This document shows, piece after piece, positions 1 to 11,138 of a stretch of DNA of 64,000 nucleotides. Origin of the DNA: Sphingobium sp. KCTC 72723 (GTDB taxonomy: Bacteria; Pseudomonadota; Alphaproteobacteria; Sphingomonadales; Sphingomonadaceae); NCBI RefSeq assembly GCF_014280435.1, contig NZ_CP060388.1, forward strand, positions 3,938,001 to 4,002,000, given 5' to 3'. The position numbers and the translations under genes were made by a program. Positions within the stretch are counted from its first letter, which is position 1. Each line of letters begins with the position of its first letter. The notes beneath the pieces were generated by a model. That model made no database searches. It had not been told where the DNA came from and worked only from the letters and a program-made list of their open reading frames with translations.

Positions 1-206
1 CACACCGGCACGTCGCCTGCGACATGGCCCAGCAGCACGTCCTGCCCGCCGACCCGAAACTCCCCGCGCGGGAAGCACATCGGCGCGGATCCGTCGCAAC
101 AGCCGCCCGACTGGTGAAACATCAGCGGACCATGTTGAACGGTCAGCCGCTGCATCCACGCCTCCGCCGACGGAGTGGCAAGGATGCGGGAGGGAAGTGC
201 GGCCAT
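1..206 (-). CDS. DUF779 family protein (partial, 3' end off window)
   Basis: Read on the minus strand from the ATG at 206, this gives a 68-residue N-terminal piece of a DUF779 protein and runs off the left edge. The recognisable part is the FHQSGGCCDGSAPMC stretch at about residues 31-45, followed by a short FPRGEF segment. DUF779 genes are commonly found beside aldehyde dehydrogenases of the AldB/AcoD/ExaC type, and here the gene lies 108 bp downstream of such a gene on the same strand. Its biochemical role is not established. The paired cysteines could bind a metal, but that is inference. Confidence 0.8.
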   Translation of the reverse strand, partial: MAALPSRILATPSAEAWMQRLTVQHGPLMFHQSGGCCDGSAPMCFPRGEFRVGGQDVLLGHVAGDVPV

Positions 207-265
207 GATCTTGTCCTTGCTGAAAGCCCGAACGGCGGACGTCCGTGAAGGACGCCCGCCGGAGA

Positions 266-299
266 CGAAGGCGCGTTGAAAGAGGAAGACGCGCCTTCG
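266..299 (-). terminator. Hairpin between aldehyde dehydrogenase and DUF779 gene
   Basis: A perfect 11-bp inverted repeat (CGAAGGCGCGT at 266-276 and its complement at 289-299) encloses a 12-nt loop just after the aldehyde dehydrogenase stop codon. There is no clear T-run, so it may be a weak terminator or an mRNA 3'-end stabiliser within the cluster. Confidence 0.5.
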
Positions 300-314
300 C
301 TGCGACCCGAAAGC

Positions 315-1850
<1,536 letters not shown>

Positions 1851-1926
1851 ATTGTTCGAATTGGTTCAAAGGATGGCGCGGCGACCGATGCCGGGCCATT
1901 GCACCTTGGGTCTATCTCACCCGTTT

Positions 1927-2388
1927 CTATTTCACCTTGGCCAGCGCGGCCGTCATGCGCTTGGCGGCGAAGGGCGGCAGTTTGACCGCTTTGGCTGCGG
2001 TCAGATCAGCCGGTGACACCTTGCCCACCTGCACCAGCGCGACCATGCCCATCGAATAATGGGGCAGGCACTTGATGCCGTAGAGGCCGGGCTTGCTGAC
2101 GGTCAGTACGACTTCCTTGTTCATGCCGCCCTTCATCGCCGTTGCGCCTGCGGGCAGCATGTTGGCCATGGTTTCGGCATTATGGCTGGCATCGGTCGGC
2201 TTGAAACGAATGGTATCGCCGGGGGACGCCTTCACGAAGGATGGCTCGAACACCATCGCGCCGTCTGCGCCCTGATTCTTCATCTGGACGGTGATTTCCT
2301 TCGCTGCGGCGGGCAATGGCGACAGCATCAGGACGGCGGTGGCAAGGATAGCGTGGGGCAAACGCAGGTCGAACAAGGCACTCTCCAT
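1927..2388 (-). CDS. Pseudoazurin (type 1 blue copper protein)
   Basis: A 153-residue precursor with a Sec signal peptide ending near PLPAAA (about residues 1-29), then a cupredoxin domain. The four type 1 copper ligands are visible: His69 (SHN), Cys107 and His110 (KCLPH) and Met115, spaced as in pseudoazurins. The mature protein should be a periplasmic one-electron carrier. Pseudoazurins usually donate to nitrite or nitrous oxide reductases, but no denitrification gene is in view. Instead the gene lies between the molybdenum aldehyde oxidase operon and an aldehyde dehydrogenase, so an electron-acceptor role for the oxidase is a reasonable inference. Confidence 0.93.
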   Translation of the reverse strand: MESALFDLRLPHAILATAVLMLSPLPAAAKEITVQMKNQGADGAMVFEPSFVKASPGDTIRFKPTDASHNAETMANMLPAGATAMKGGMNKEVVLTVSKPGLYGIKCLPHYSMGMVALVQVGKVSPADLTAAKAVKLPPFAAKRMTAALAKVK

Positions 2389-2494
2389 GGAATCGAACGG
2401 CCTTTGCGGCCGGATTACCAGGGAGAGTGCGGCCGGAGGGGGGCGGCCACAATTGACCTTTGGTCCTATGCGATCGGTCCTGTGCCAGAAATAT

Positions 2495-2529
2495 GAACAG
2501 GGCGCGCGTCGTGGACGCGCGCCCTGTTC
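2495..2529 (-). terminator. Strong hairpin after paoC
   Basis: A perfect 16-bp GC-rich stem (2495-2510 with 2514-2529) with a 3-nt loop ends one base before the paoC stop codon. No T-run follows on the minus strand. It probably marks the end of the paoABC transcript or stabilises it, and separates it from the pseudoazurin gene. Confidence 0.6.
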
Positions 2530-2530
2530 G

Positions 2531-4738
2531 TCAGGCGGCTTGCGCCTTCAACAGCTTGTCGATCGTCAACGGATAGTCGCGCAGGCGCAGACCCGTGGCG
2601 TTGTAGATGGCATTGGCTACTGCCGCGCCCGCGCCGCAAATGCCCAATTCGCCCACACCCTTGGCCTTCATCGGCGAACTTTTGTCGTCCAGCTCGTCGA
2701 CGAACAGCACCGTTTGCTGCGGAATGTCGGCATGGACCGGCACCACATATTCGGCCATGTCGTGGTTGACGAAGAAGCCAAAGCGCGTGTCCACTTCGAG
2801 CGATTCCATCAACGCTGCGCCCACGCCCATGGTCATCGCACCGATTACCTGGCTGCGCGCCGATTTGGGGTTCAGGATGCGCCCAGCCGCAAACGCCCCG
2901 CCCATGCGGCGGATGCGCACTTCGGCAGTGTCCATGTCGACGCCCACTTCACAGAAATGCGCCCCGAACGTCGCCTGCGCATAGCGCTTGTCGAGGTCGC
3001 CATAGTCCATGCTATCCTCGGCCCACACGCCCTCGCGCCCGGCCAGTGCGGCCAGCGTCTGCGACTTGTTGGCATGGCGGACCAGCCCGTCCTCAAATTC
3101 CGCCTGATCGGGGGGGTAGCCCGCTTTCTCCGCCATCTTGGCACGCAGCGCCATGGCAGCGGCATAGACCCCGGCAGTCGAGCTGTTCGCCCCCCATTGC
3201 CCGCCCGACCCGGCCGACACAGGGTATCGGCTGTCGCCCAGCCGCACCGTCACCTGATCCAGCGTCACGCCCATCATCTCGGCTGCGGTTTGGCCGATGA
3301 TGGTATAGCTGCCCGTGCCGATGTCGGTCATGTCGGTTTCGACGATGACATGGCCTTTGTTATCCACGCCGATCCGCGCGCCCGATTTGCCGACCAGATT
3401 GTTGCGGAACGCACTCGCCACGCCCATGCCGACCAGCCAGCGGCCGTCGCGCACCTGACCCGGCTTGGCCTTGCGCTTTTCCCAACCGAATTGTTCGGCC
3501 CCCGCGCGCAGACATTCCACCAGCTTGCGGCTGGAATAGGGGCGTTGCGTCCCGGCTTCCGGGTCATATTGCACATCGTTGCGGATGCGCAGTTCGACCG
3601 GATCGACGCCACAGGCTTCGGCCAGTTCGTCCATCGCTACTTCCAGCGCCAGCAGGCCGACGGCCTCACCCGGAGCGCGCATCGCATTGCCTTCGGGCAG
3701 GTTCAGCGTCGCCAGCCGGTGCGCCGTCATCCGGTTTGCCCCGCGATACAGCAAGCGTGTCTGCTGCGCCGCCGTTTCAGGGCCACCACCGGGCAGGTCG
3801 CCCGACCAGACTTCATGACCGATCGCGTCGATCACCCCATCCTTGTCTGCGCCGATGCGGATGCGCTGGATGGTCGCGGGGCGATGCGTCGTATTGTTGG
3901 GGATCTGGTGCCGGGCAAGCGCGACCTTGACCGGCCGCCCGACCTGCTTTGCACCCAGCGCCGCCAGCAAGGCATCGGCCCGCACCCATAATTTGGACCC
4001 GAAGCCCCCACCGATATAGGGCGACACCAGCCGCACATTATCCTTGGGGATGCCCAGCGTCTTGGCGACTTCGCCCACGCCCCAGGCGATCATCTGGTTG
4101 GATGTCCACAGCGTCAGCTTGTCGCCATTCCACGCCGCCGTGGTGGCGTGCGGTTCCATCATCGCGTGGCTGTGGTCGGGCGTGGTGTAGGTTTGTTCGA
4201 CCTTCACCGCTGCCTTGGCGAATGCACCGTCGAAATCGCCGACAGCCGTGTCGGGCGCGCCGCCGAACCCGCCTTCGGGCGGCTTTACCGCGCTCGATCT
4301 GGCCGCAGCCAGATCATAGCTGCCCTCTTCGACGACATAGTCGATCTGCACCAGCTTGGCCGCATCGCGCGCATTTTCGAACGTGTCGGCAATGACCAGC
4401 GCTACTGCCTGCTCATAATGGTCGATCTGCGGCCCGCCCAGCAACGGGGCGGTATTGAAATTGCCTTTGCCCAGCTTTCCGGCATTGGCATGGGTGACGA
4501 TGCCCAGCACGCCGGACGCCGTTTCGGCCGCGCGCAGGTCCATCGACGCGATTTTGCCCTTGGCGATGGCCGATCCGACCATCCAGCCATAGGCCGCATT
4601 GGGGGCTGCATCATGGCGTTCATAGGCATAGGGAGCCGCGCCGGTCACCTTGGCTGCGCCATCGATCCGGTCGTGCGGAATGCCGATCACCTTGCCCCGG
4701 TCGATCGGGTTCGGCCCGGCGGGTGTGTCGAACTTCAT
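2531..4738 (-). CDS. paoC: Aldehyde oxidoreductase molybdenum-binding subunit PaoC
   Basis: A 735-residue large subunit of the xanthine-oxidase family that carries the molybdenum cofactor. The N-terminus, with [14 protein letters not shown] then PHDRIDG, closely follows E. coli PaoC (YagR, 732 residues). The C-terminal [16 protein letters not shown] segment contains the catalytic Glu of the family. There is no signal peptide of its own. As known for PaoABC, it should be exported with the Tat-signal subunit PaoA. The ATG overlaps the paoB stop codon by 4 bp (ATGA), so the three genes form a translationally coupled operon. The expected reaction is oxidation of aromatic and aliphatic aldehydes to acids in the periplasm. 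Confidence 0.95.
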   Translation of the reverse strand: MKFDTPAGPNPIDRGKVIGIPHDRIDGAAKVTGAAPYAYERHDAAPNAAYGWMVGSAIAKGKIASMDLRAAETASGVLGIVTHANAGKLGKGNFNTAPLLGGPQIDHYEQAVALVIADTFENARDAAKLVQIDYVVEEGSYDLAAARSSAVKPPEGGFGGAPDTAVGDFDGAFAKAAVKVEQTYTTPDHSHAMMEPHATTAAWNGDKLTLWTSNQMIAWGVGEVAKTLGIPKDNVRLVSPYIGGGFGSKLWVRADALLAALGAKQVGRPVKVALARHQIPNNTTHRPATIQRIRIGADKDGVIDAIGHEVWSGDLPGGGPETAAQQTRLLYRGANRMTAHRLATLNLPEGNAMRAPGEAVGLLALEVAMDELAEACGVDPVELRIRNDVQYDPEAGTQRPYSSRKLVECLRAGAEQFGWEKRKAKPGQVRDGRWLVGMGVASAFRNNLVGKSGARIGVDNKGHVIVETDMTDIGTGSYTIIGQTAAEMMGVTLDQVTVRLGDSRYPVSAGSGGQWGANSSTAGVYAAAMALRAKMAEKAGYPPDQAEFEDGLVRHANKSQTLAALAGREGVWAEDSMDYGDLDKRYAQATFGAHFCEVGVDMDTAEVRIRRMGGAFAAGRILNPKSARSQVIGAMTMGVGAALMESLEVDTRFGFFVNHDMAEYVVPVHADIPQQTVLFVDELDDKSSPMKAKGVGELGICGAGAAVANAIYNATGLRLRDYPLTIDKLLKAQAA

Positions 4739-5691
4739 GCCCGTGCCTCCTGCTGCCGATAGAGCGACGCCAGCGTTTTCTCGACCAGCACCTTCTTGAA
4801 TTCATTGTGATGGGTCGTGCGCGCGCCGTTCAGCGCCGCTTCGGCCACTGCCTTCGCGCCCGATTTCGCTGCCGCATCGGCAGCCTCCGTTCGCCATGGT
4901 TTCGCGCCGATCCCGCCAAAGGCGAAACGCGCTGTCCCGCCCTTGCCGAATATCGCCGCTACCGACACCAGCGCGAAGGCGTAGGATGCCCGGTCGCGCA
5001 CTTTGCGATAGACATGGGTGCCATCGATCGGCTTGGGCAGCGTCACCGATGTGATGATCTCACCCATATTCAGCGCCGTTTCCAGATGCGGCGTATCGCC
5101 CGGCAGGCGATGGAAATCCGCAATCGGGATCGCCCGCACAGCGCCATCCGCGCCGATCGTGTCGACCTGCGCGTCCAGCAGGCGCATCGCAACGGCCATG
5201 TCACTGGGGTGCTGCGCGATACAGGCGTCGCTGACGCCCAATATCGCCAGACCCCGGCTCATCCCGCCGATCGCGCCGCAACCGCTGCCCGGCTTGCGCT
5301 TGTTGCACGGCATCCGCGTGTCGTAGAAATAGGGGCATCGCGTGCGCTGGAGCAGATTGCCCGCCGTCGTCGCCTTGTTGCGCAACTGCCCCGAAGCGCC
5401 GGAAACCAGCGCCCGGCTCAACACCGCATAGTCGCGGCGCACGGCCTTGTCGGCGGCCAGATCGGTATTGCGCACCAGCGCGCCGATCCGCAGCCCGCCT
5501 TCGGGGGTCGGGGCGATCGTGTCGAGGCCCAGATGATTGACGTCGATCAGGTGAGTCGGCGTCTCGATCTGCAACTTCATCAGGTCCAGCAGGTTGGTGC
5601 CGCCCGCGATGAAGCGCGTGCCCTGCACCGATGCTGCCGTCCTGGCGGCATCCTGCGCGCTGGTCGCGCGGCTATAGGTAAAGGGCTTCAT
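4735..5691 (-). CDS. paoB: Aldehyde oxidoreductase FAD-binding subunit PaoB
   Basis: A 318-residue FAD subunit, exactly the length of E. coli PaoB (YagS). The start is the ATG at 5691, which overlaps the paoA stop by 4 bp; a longer reading of the frame is only an extension into paoA. The FAD-binding loop [13 protein letters not shown] is near the N-terminus. Cysteines in [15 protein letters not shown] and the following GSGCGA match the extra 4Fe-4S cluster insertion typical of PaoB. It passes electrons from the PaoC molybdenum site through the PaoA iron-sulfur clusters to the final acceptor. Confidence 0.94.
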   Translation of the reverse strand: MKPFTYSRATSAQDAARTAASVQGTRFIAGGTNLLDLMKLQIETPTHLIDVNHLGLDTIAPTPEGGLRIGALVRNTDLAADKAVRRDYAVLSRALVSGASGQLRNKATTAGNLLQRTRCPYFYDTRMPCNKRKPGSGCGAIGGMSRGLAILGVSDACIAQHPSDMAVAMRLLDAQVDTIGADGAVRAIPIADFHRLPGDTPHLETALNMGEIITSVTLPKPIDGTHVYRKVRDRASYAFALVSVAAIFGKGGTARFAFGGIGAKPWRTEAADAAAKSGAKAVAEAALNGARTTHHNEFKKVLVEKTLASLYRQQEARA

Positions 5692-6332
5692 GCCACCTTC
5701 TCCCCTTTGGCGACATCGTTCATGGCCGCGATGATGTTGGGATAGGCAGCGCAGCGGCAGATATTGCCGCTCATCCGCTCGCGCAATTCGGCGTCGGACA
5801 GGGCGATCTTGTTCAGGTCTGCGCTTGCGTGGCTGGGAATGCCCGCTGCTATCTCGTCCAGCACCGCGACGGCGGAACAGATTTGCCCCGGCGTGCAATA
5901 GCCGCATTGATAGCCGTCATGGGTGATGAAGGCGCGCTGCATCGGGTGCAGCGCTTCAGCCGTGCCAAGCCCCTCGATCGTCGTAACCCTGTCGCCATCA
6001 TGCATTACCGCCAGCGTCAGACAGCTGTTAATCCGCCGCCCTTCGACGATCACGGTGCAGGCACCGCACTGACCATGGTCGCACCCTTTCTTGGTGCCGG
6101 TCAGGTGCAGATGTTCGCGCAGCGCATCAAGCAATGACGTGCGCGGGTCGAGCTGCAAATGGACTTCGCGGCCGTTGACGGTCAATTCCACCGGCGACAT
6201 GGGCGCTCCTTCTTTGGCTGGCGGGCGCGTCGATGGTGCTGCGCCTGCTGAGGGTGCAAGAACCGGCGTCGCGGCGGCCAGGGCGGCGCTGCCGCGCAGC
6301 AAGCCCCGGCGCGTGAGATGATCGGACGTCAT
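5688..6332 (-). CDS. paoA: Aldehyde oxidoreductase 2Fe-2S subunit PaoA (Tat-exported)
   Basis: A 214-residue subunit starting at the ATG at 6332, preceded by AGGAGGA about 7 bases upstream. The N-terminus has a twin-arginine signal ([11 protein letters not shown]) and an Ala-rich h-region. Two 2Fe-2S clusters are indicated by [10 protein letters not shown] and, further on, CGYCTPGQ with NICRCAAY. The order matches E. coli PaoA (YagT). Because this subunit carries the only export signal, it should bring the heterotrimer to the periplasm. A PaoD/XdhC-like cofactor-insertion factor, normally needed, is not found near the operon in this window. Confidence 0.95.
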   Translation of the reverse strand: MTSDHLTRRGLLRGSAALAAATPVLAPSAGAAPSTRPPAKEGAPMSPVELTVNGREVHLQLDPRTSLLDALREHLHLTGTKKGCDHGQCGACTVIVEGRRINSCLTLAVMHDGDRVTTIEGLGTAEALHPMQRAFITHDGYQCGYCTPGQICSAVAVLDEIAAGIPSHASADLNKIALSDAELRERMSGNICRCAAYPNIIAAMNDVAKGEKVA

Positions 6333-6686
6333 GGCTGGTCCTTCCTCCTGTTGGCTGTGATACGAAGGGGAGCGGCAAATGATCCGCCGCTGCGCATAAA
6401 TATGGGGTGATGGACGCAGATTAACAGAAAGATGGCGTCCGCAAAGTTGCCAATTGCTACCCAAAGCATGTTTTTCTGCTCATCGGGGCAGGGCCATCGC
6501 CGCATCTTCGCAGCGCTGCGCGCGTCCATTATGCCTTCCGCCTGTACAAAATGGCGCAAAAGCGTGCTTTTTGATGTCTGCGACAAGGAATTTCATTTTA
6601 ATGGCAATTCACCCCTTGCCCATCCCCAAAAGCGCTGCTAGTTGCCCGCCTCACCCGACGGGGACTAAGTCTCCATCAAGCGCCGA
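6333..6686. other. Gap between paoA and tRNA-Gly
   Basis: About 350 bp, less GC-rich than its surroundings, with no convincing gene. It must hold the paoA promoter (minus strand) and the tRNA promoter (plus strand). No operator with clear dyad symmetry was recognised. Confidence 0.5.
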
Positions 6687-6761
6687 GCGGGCGTAGCTCA
6701 GTGGTAGAGCACAACCTTGCCAAGGTTGGGGTCGAGGGTTCGAATCCCTTCGCCCGCTCCA
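6687..6761 (+). tRNA. tRNA-Gly (anticodon GCC)
   Basis: A complete 75-nt cloverleaf with encoded CCA. The 7-bp acceptor stem is GCGGGCG paired with CGCCCGC, the D stem GCTC/GAGC, and the anticodon stem CAACC/GGTTG around loop TTGCCAA (anticodon GCC). The T arm is GAGGG-TTCGAAT-CCCTT. The 3' part from the anticodon loop onward is duplicated at 28298-28346, so this gene is the attachment site of the island to its right. Confidence 0.97.
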
Positions 6762-6765
6762 GTTT
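6717..6765 (+). repeat. attL: left 49-bp direct repeat (tRNA-Gly 3' part)
   Basis: Identical over 49 bp to 28298-28346. The repeat runs from TTGCC of the anticodon loop to AGTTT just after the tRNA. The bases outside differ on both sides, which defines the boundaries. Confidence 0.93.
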
Positions 6766-7223
6766 CTCCAGCAATAACAACAACTTAGCCCTAATGGGCA
6801 AAGGCCTGATCCCGACCGGGGTAACGCTGGGGTAACATTGCCTTTTTGCTAGGCTGGGCCGGACTGCGTCTGCGCGGTGTTGGCAACTCCCCGCTCAGTG
6901 CCTCTGTCAGCGTTCCATCCAGCACCTAAAGCTGGCGGGTTAATGCGGCGAAGCTTTGCTGCACATTGCCACGCCCAAGTGGGCATAACAGCCGCAGTTC
7001 CTTCTATTTCCGCTCTCGACGGGCCTCGAGGACCGCAGCCGCCCACGCCGGTACCTAACCTCCTGAGGCGGGCCGTCCGATTCTCGCGGCTAACATGGGC
7101 GCTGCCGATAATCTCTTCCAGCTTGCTTCGCGAATGGCATCCAATGTCCCTTTCTCGGTCCATGATCATAGTCTCTGGACCACTCAGCGGGCCAATTATG
7201 CGTACGGAAGAACTGGGAGCGGA
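6766..7223. other. Left end of the island without a supported gene
   Basis: About 460 bp just inside attL. Open frames exist on both strands, but they overlap each other, lack ribosome-binding sites and resemble nothing known. A short tandem of GGGGTAAC occurs near 6820-6835. No integrase or excisionase gene is present at this end. Confidence 0.5.
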
Positions 7224-7934
7224 CTAGCCGCTCGGTGCGCAGCGGGCCAACGTCGCAGCCGGCAGAACGGCATGGAGTCGCGCGCGAACTGCCTTCGCCC
7301 AGATGCGATAGCCCTGCGGGTTCATATGGACGCTGTCGGGCTGGTAATTGTCGCCCAGCTTCCCGTCAGTCAGCAGCGGTGTAGTAATGTCGACATAGTG
7401 AACCTGCTGGGCGTGTGAGATAAGCCCTTGGGCAGCGCGGTTGAACAGAACCTGCTGGGGAAGGTTAGCGGCGCGGCCGGGGCTGGGCTTCATCGAGAGC
7501 AGTAGCACGGGGACGTCGCCCATCAGCCGGGTGCGCTGGTCGAGTAGGGTTGCGAGCTGGCGGATCACCGTGCGCACCGGTACACCATTGGCGATGTCGT
7601 TTTCGCCGGCATAGACGATGATGGCGCGCGGGCGTCCTTCCTTTCTGACGTTGATGTTAGCGAAGCGGGGGATGATATCGGTCAGGGTCGCGCTGTTGAT
7701 GCCGCGATTATGGACGCTCCACGGTGTCATATCCTTTTCAAGATCGGTCCAGCGGTGGATCGACGAACTGCCCACGAACCAGAGCATGCACCCGTCGTCG
7801 GCATGGTCGGCGTCGGGGAGGGTGACACTGGTCGCGCGATAATGCTGGAAAGTCGCCCAGCCGCTGACAATTGCGGCGAAGACCAGCACGGAAACAGTGA
7901 ATTTGACAAGAGGCGAGGCGCTGGGAATCGGCAA
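7224..7934 (-). CDS. SGNH/GDSL-type esterase, membrane-anchored
   Basis: A 236-residue protein with an N-terminal membrane anchor (about residues 10-28), then an SGNH hydrolase domain. Visible blocks are FVGSSSIHRW (block I Ser), NRGINSATL (block II Gly), YAGENDIANG (block III Asn) and DSVHMNPQGY (block V Asp/His). The start is probably the TTG at 7934, preceded by GGAGAG at 5-base spacing. It is likely a periplasmic carbohydrate or lipid esterase. The gene is divergent from the acyltransferase at 8091, and the two could add and remove acyl groups on surface polysaccharide. Substrate unknown. Confidence 0.82.
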   Translation of the reverse strand: MPIPSASPLVKFTVSVLVFAAIVSGWATFQHYRATSVTLPDADHADDGCMLWFVGSSSIHRWTDLEKDMTPWSVHNRGINSATLTDIIPRFANINVRKEGRPRAIIVYAGENDIANGVPVRTVIRQLATLLDQRTRLMGDVPVLLLSMKPSPGRAANLPQQVLFNRAAQGLISHAQQVHYVDITTPLLTDGKLGDNYQPDSVHMNPQGYRIWAKAVRARLHAVLPAATLARCAPSG

Positions 7935-8090
7935 TCTGCTCTCCGGTGGCAGCAGGCAGGGACGGGCAGGCTAGCGCATTTGGTCTCAACGCTAAAGCGA
8001 CAGCGTTGTTCGTCCTCTCGTTCACCATTCGCGTTAAGTCGTCGTAGAGGGGCCGCAGTTAGGGGAAAGACCGGGTTAAGGAGTTCGCAG

Positions 8091-9047
8091 GTGGGCAAGA
8101 ATCCGTCGGTCGATCTGCTGAAGGGTGTGCTGATCCTGCTCGTCATGATCGGCCATTGCATGGAGATCACGCATTATCAGCATCCGGCCCTGTGGGTCGG
8201 GGCTGGATTTCGTATGCCTCTAATGATCGGCATTTCCGGCTATCTGCTGAACCTCATCAGACTGCGCGCGGCGGGGATGCAGCGCATTTTCGGCCACTAT
8301 GGCGAGCGGATGCTGCTGCCCTGGCTGGTGGCCATGCTCGTCTATATGTTGATCAGCGGCTGGCCGCTCGGCTGGAGCATGGCGCTGGACATGCTGCTGC
8401 GACCGCCCTTTCATCTTTGGTACATACCAGTCCTGTTCTTTCTAGTGCTGATCGCGCGGCTGGTGCCGCTGCCGCCGATCGTGCTACTGGCCATCGGTAC
8501 GCCCTTTAGCCTGTCGATCATGGCGAGTTTCGGCTTGGACCATGGCCCGATCGCGCCAAGTTTGCTGGCCCCCGACAGCCGTTTCCTGCGCTATCCGGTC
8601 TACTTCTTCTTCGGCATGCTGATGGCAGAGCGCGGTATTTCCCGGCGCTATCTGGGCGCGGCGCTGCTGGCCGGGGGGCTTGGCATGGCATGGTGGATCG
8701 GACTGGGTACTGGAAGCAACAGCATGACCTTGATGGCGGCGCGGCTGCTGATGTGCCTGGGCTTCATCGCGCTGCTGCCGCTCCTGTCGTTGGTGCGCGT
8801 AAGGGTTCCGCCGCTCAACGCCATTGGCCGAGACAGCCTATTTTTCTATCTCTGGCACCCGCTCGCCATGGCGCTGCTCATGGCGGGCGGTGCGGGGGCG
8901 GGCATGATGCTGGCGCTTTCGGTGCCGGGACTTTTCATCGCCAGTCGCCTGAGCGCGCGGCTACCTACGCTTGGCCGGCTGCTGGGCAGTATGCCGGAGC
9001 GGCGGGCCACAGCGACGCTGCCCGATGCGGTGCCGCAGGCGGCCTGA
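8091..9047 (+). CDS. Acyltransferase family 3 membrane protein
   Basis: A 318-residue integral membrane protein of the OafA/fucose-acetyltransferase-like acyltransferase-3 family. The start is the GTG at 8091, chosen because AAGGAG lies 6 bases upstream; a longer open frame to the left overlaps the divergent esterase and is not credible. The conserved N-terminal signature is SVDLLKGVLILLVMIGHCM, with the family His in the first membrane helix. Around nine hydrophobic segments follow, ending with the FFYLWHPLAMALL helix. It likely transfers acyl groups to a cell-envelope glycan. It forms a divergent pair with the SGNH esterase. Confidence 0.82.
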   Translation: MGKNPSVDLLKGVLILLVMIGHCMEITHYQHPALWVGAGFRMPLMIGISGYLLNLIRLRAAGMQRIFGHYGERMLLPWLVAMLVYMLISGWPLGWSMALDMLLRPPFHLWYIPVLFFLVLIARLVPLPPIVLLAIGTPFSLSIMASFGLDHGPIAPSLLAPDSRFLRYPVYFFFGMLMAERGISRRYLGAALLAGGLGMAWWIGLGTGSNSMTLMAARLLMCLGFIALLPLLSLVRVRVPPLNAIGRDSLFFYLWHPLAMALLMAGGAGAGMMLALSVPGLFIASRLSARLPTLGRLLGSMPERRATATLPDAVPQAA

Positions 9048-9048
9048 A

Positions 9049-9312
9049 CTACATGCTCGGTATCTTCCCGTAGCTATCCACGCGTCCGATACGATATGGC
9101 CCGCTCCGTTGCGGCAGGGCTTTCCCCTTCCAGCTCAGTCGAACAAGGCCGTCAGCGTTTAGACGGTCCACTGCGGCGTGAACGTTTGGCATCGCGGCAC
9201 GCCATGCTTCGCCGGGGGCAATGGCTCGGGCCACCTCGCTCGGGCAAACAGTCGCACCCTGTGTCCGCGCGGCGAGCAACGCCAGCGCCGCGTCCCGCGC
9301 GCTGGCTGTCAT
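9049..9312 (-). CDS. DUF3253 domain protein
   Basis: An 87-residue protein recognised as DUF3253 by the order ALLAAR, CPSEVARAI, WRAAMPNVHAAVDRL and the closing RSGPYRIGR. The fold is probably winged-helix, but no function is established. The ATG shares one base with the stop of the upstream UvrB-motif gene (TAATG), so the two are translationally coupled. It converges with the acyltransferase, with stop codons only two bases apart. Confidence 0.8.
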   Translation of the reverse strand: MTASARDAALALLAARTQGATVCPSEVARAIAPGEAWRAAMPNVHAAVDRLNADGLVRLSWKGKALPQRSGPYRIGRVDSYGKIPSM

Positions 9313-9599
9313 TATCGCCGCCGTCCTCGGCGAGTGGTTTCGCCGGTAGTCATCAGGTCTGGCTTAGCAGGCGGCTTCCAGCCCGGGGGAGGAGTGACAC
9401 GCTGGCGGCTGGTTCCCAAGCCCATAGCCCCGGGCTGCTGACGCTCAATGCCTGACAGGTCTGCCCGCTCCGCCTCGGTGGCCGTGGCACCGCTCCGCAT
9501 CAGGCTGATCATATCGCGGCATCGTTTCGCCTCCTCAAAGTCCAAGGCGCGAGCCGCAGCGTCCATTCTTGCCTGGAGGGTCTTGATCGTGTCGGTCAT
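9312..9599 (-). CDS. Small UvrB/UvrC-motif protein
   Basis: A protein of about 95 residues with an N-terminal UVR-type helical hairpin (RALDFEEAKRCRDMI, about residues 15-30), followed by a Pro/Arg-rich tail. UVR motifs mediate protein contacts in UvrB, UvrC and Clp adaptors (McsA). This one has no nuclease or helicase domain, so an adaptor role is only a guess. ATGs at 9614 and 9665 are alternative starts and none has a clear ribosome-binding site. It is coupled to the downstream DUF3253 gene by TAATG. Confidence 0.65.
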   Translation of the reverse strand: MTDTIKTLQARMDAAARALDFEEAKRCRDMISLMRSGATATEAERADLSGIERQQPGAMGLGTSRQRVTPPPGWKPPAKPDLMTTGETTRRGRRR

Positions 9600-9896
9600 A
9601 TTGAAGAAACGCATGACCGGGGCGTTGGGCACCAATGCGCCATTTGTCGCAGTTGCTGAGCCCAACGACGCTTTCTGACTGCTGACCGTCCGCTCTACGC
9701 CTGTTGTCCGAAAGGCAGCAGAGCCAGCATGGCAACTGTTTGCATGGCACCCGTAGGGACGGCTAGACGCCGGTTATGTCCGTTACGTCGCCGTTTGGGA
9801 TGCCACAACCGTTCGCGATCTGAGAGGTGGCTCGGTTTGTCTGCACAGGGATCGGCAACGGATAAGTGGATCGTCTGCCGGTTGTTTCGTCGAATT

Positions 9897-9957
9897 GCCG
9901 ATATGGGCCGTCATGCAGGGAGGGCGTAGCCCGACCGGAATGACGGCCCATATCGGC
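9897..9957 (-). repeat. 18-bp perfect hairpin with conserved loop, inside the IS3 element
   Basis: GCCGATATGGGCCGTCAT (9897-9914) pairs perfectly with 9940-9957 around a 25-nt loop. On the transposase strand the loop contains CGGTCGGGCTACGCCCTCCC, the same loop found in the hairpin behind istB at 22430-22488, whose stem is entirely different. It lies 9 bp after the orfB stop and inside the IS end. Confidence 0.85.
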
Positions 9958-9965
9958 GGCCAAAT

Positions 9966-10793
9966 TCATGCTGCCAGCATCAGCGGCAGGTTGTCAAAGT
10001 AGGTTTGATCCGGCGTCTTCGCGGCCAGGCTCGAATGCGGCCTGCGGCTATTGTAAAAGTTCAGATACCGACCGATCGAGCCCCGTGCTTCGCTGACCGC
10101 GCCATAGGCGTGCAGGTACACCTCCTCATATTTTACTGAACGCCACAGACGCTCGACGATGACGTTGTCGCGCCAGGCGCCTCTGCCGTCCATGCTGATG
10201 GCAATTTCCTCCCGGAGCAGCACGCTGGTGAAGGCCATGCTGGTGAACTGGCTGCCCTGGTCGGTGTTGAAAATCTCTGGCTTGCCATAGCGGGCCAGCG
10301 CTTCTTCCAGAGCCTCGACACAAAAGTCGGCCTCCATCGTGATCGACACCCGCCAGGCCAGCACCTTGCGGCTGAACCAGTCAACGATGGCAACGAGATA
10401 GACGAAGCCCTTGGCCATCGGGATGTAGCTGATATCGGTTGCCCAGACATGGTTGGGCCGCACGATCGCCAGTTTGCGCAGCAAATAGGGGTAGATCTTG
10501 TGCCCCGGCGCAGGCTTCGAGGTGTTCGGGCGGCGGTAGATCGCCTCGATCGCCATCTTCTTCATCAGCGTTGCAACGTGCAGACGCCCGACCTTGATGC
10601 CCTCCTGCAACAGCAGATCGCGGAGCATCCGGCTGCCCGCAAACGGAAACTCCATGTGCAGCTCGTCGATCCGGCGCATGGTGCCCAAGTCGGCGACCGA
10701 CACCGGCTTGGGCAGGTAATAGACGCTGCCCCTGCTCATCCCCAACTCCCGTGCCTGCCGCGTCAGCGGCAGCGCGTGCGAACGGTCGATCAT
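9966..10793 (-). CDS. IS3-family transposase OrfB (DDE integrase)
   Basis: A 275-residue catalytic subunit with an rve-type DDE domain. WATDISYIPM carries the first Asp, FNTDQGSQF the second, and the Glu lies in RLWRSVKYEEVY. An HTH_21-like region (FPFAGSRMLRDLL) precedes it and the typical C-terminal YNSRRPHSSL is present. The ATG at 10793 overlaps the orfA stop by 4 bp (ATGA). IS3 elements usually make the active OrfAB fusion by frameshifting in this overlap. The reading frame is intact, so the element may still be active. Confidence 0.9.
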   Translation of the reverse strand: MIDRSHALPLTRQARELGMSRGSVYYLPKPVSVADLGTMRRIDELHMEFPFAGSRMLRDLLLQEGIKVGRLHVATLMKKMAIEAIYRRPNTSKPAPGHKIYPYLLRKLAIVRPNHVWATDISYIPMAKGFVYLVAIVDWFSRKVLAWRVSITMEADFCVEALEEALARYGKPEIFNTDQGSQFTSMAFTSVLLREEIAISMDGRGAWRDNVIVERLWRSVKYEEVYLHAYGAVSEARGSIGRYLNFYNSRRPHSSLAAKTPDQTYFDNLPLMLAA

Positions 10794-11104
10794 CGTTTTG
10801 CGCTCGGCAACAGTCCCGCCTTCCCGAGCGTGCCGGCCAAAAAATCGTTTACAAGCGTCAACTCGCCAATCTTGGCGTGCAGCGTCTTTACATCGATCGC
10901 TGGTTCCGCCGCTTCGCTGGCGCCTTCCACGCCGAAAACACCCGCAGCCCCTTCCAACAACTGCGTCCGCCATGTCGTGATCTGGTTCGCGTGAACGTCG
11001 AACTGCTGCGACAACTCCGCCAGCGTCTTCTCGCCCTTCACGGCAGCCAATGCCACCTTCGCCTTGAAGGCCGGGCTGTGGTTCCGGCGTGGTCTTCTGC
11101 TCAT
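10790..11104 (-). CDS. IS3-family transposase OrfA (HTH)
   Basis: A 104-residue DNA-binding subunit. The start at 11104 (MSRRPRRNHSP) follows AGGAGAG at 4-base spacing; upstream in-frame ATGs are possible. A transposase-8 helix-turn-helix is recognised from SPAFKAKVALAAVKGEKTL and DVHANQITTWRTQLL, followed by a leucine-zipper-like tail for multimerisation. It overlaps orfB. Confidence 0.88.
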   Translation of the reverse strand: MSRRPRRNHSPAFKAKVALAAVKGEKTLAELSQQFDVHANQITTWRTQLLEGAAGVFGVEGASEAAEPAIDVKTLHAKIGELTLVNDFLAGTLGKAGLLPSAKR

Positions 11105-11138
11105 CTGCTCTCCTGTCATGCAGCCCCTGTGGCCGCTG

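Noticed and set aside
6849..7227. Short frames on both strands at the left end of the island
   Set aside because: They overlap each other, have no ribosome-binding sites and no family resemblance.
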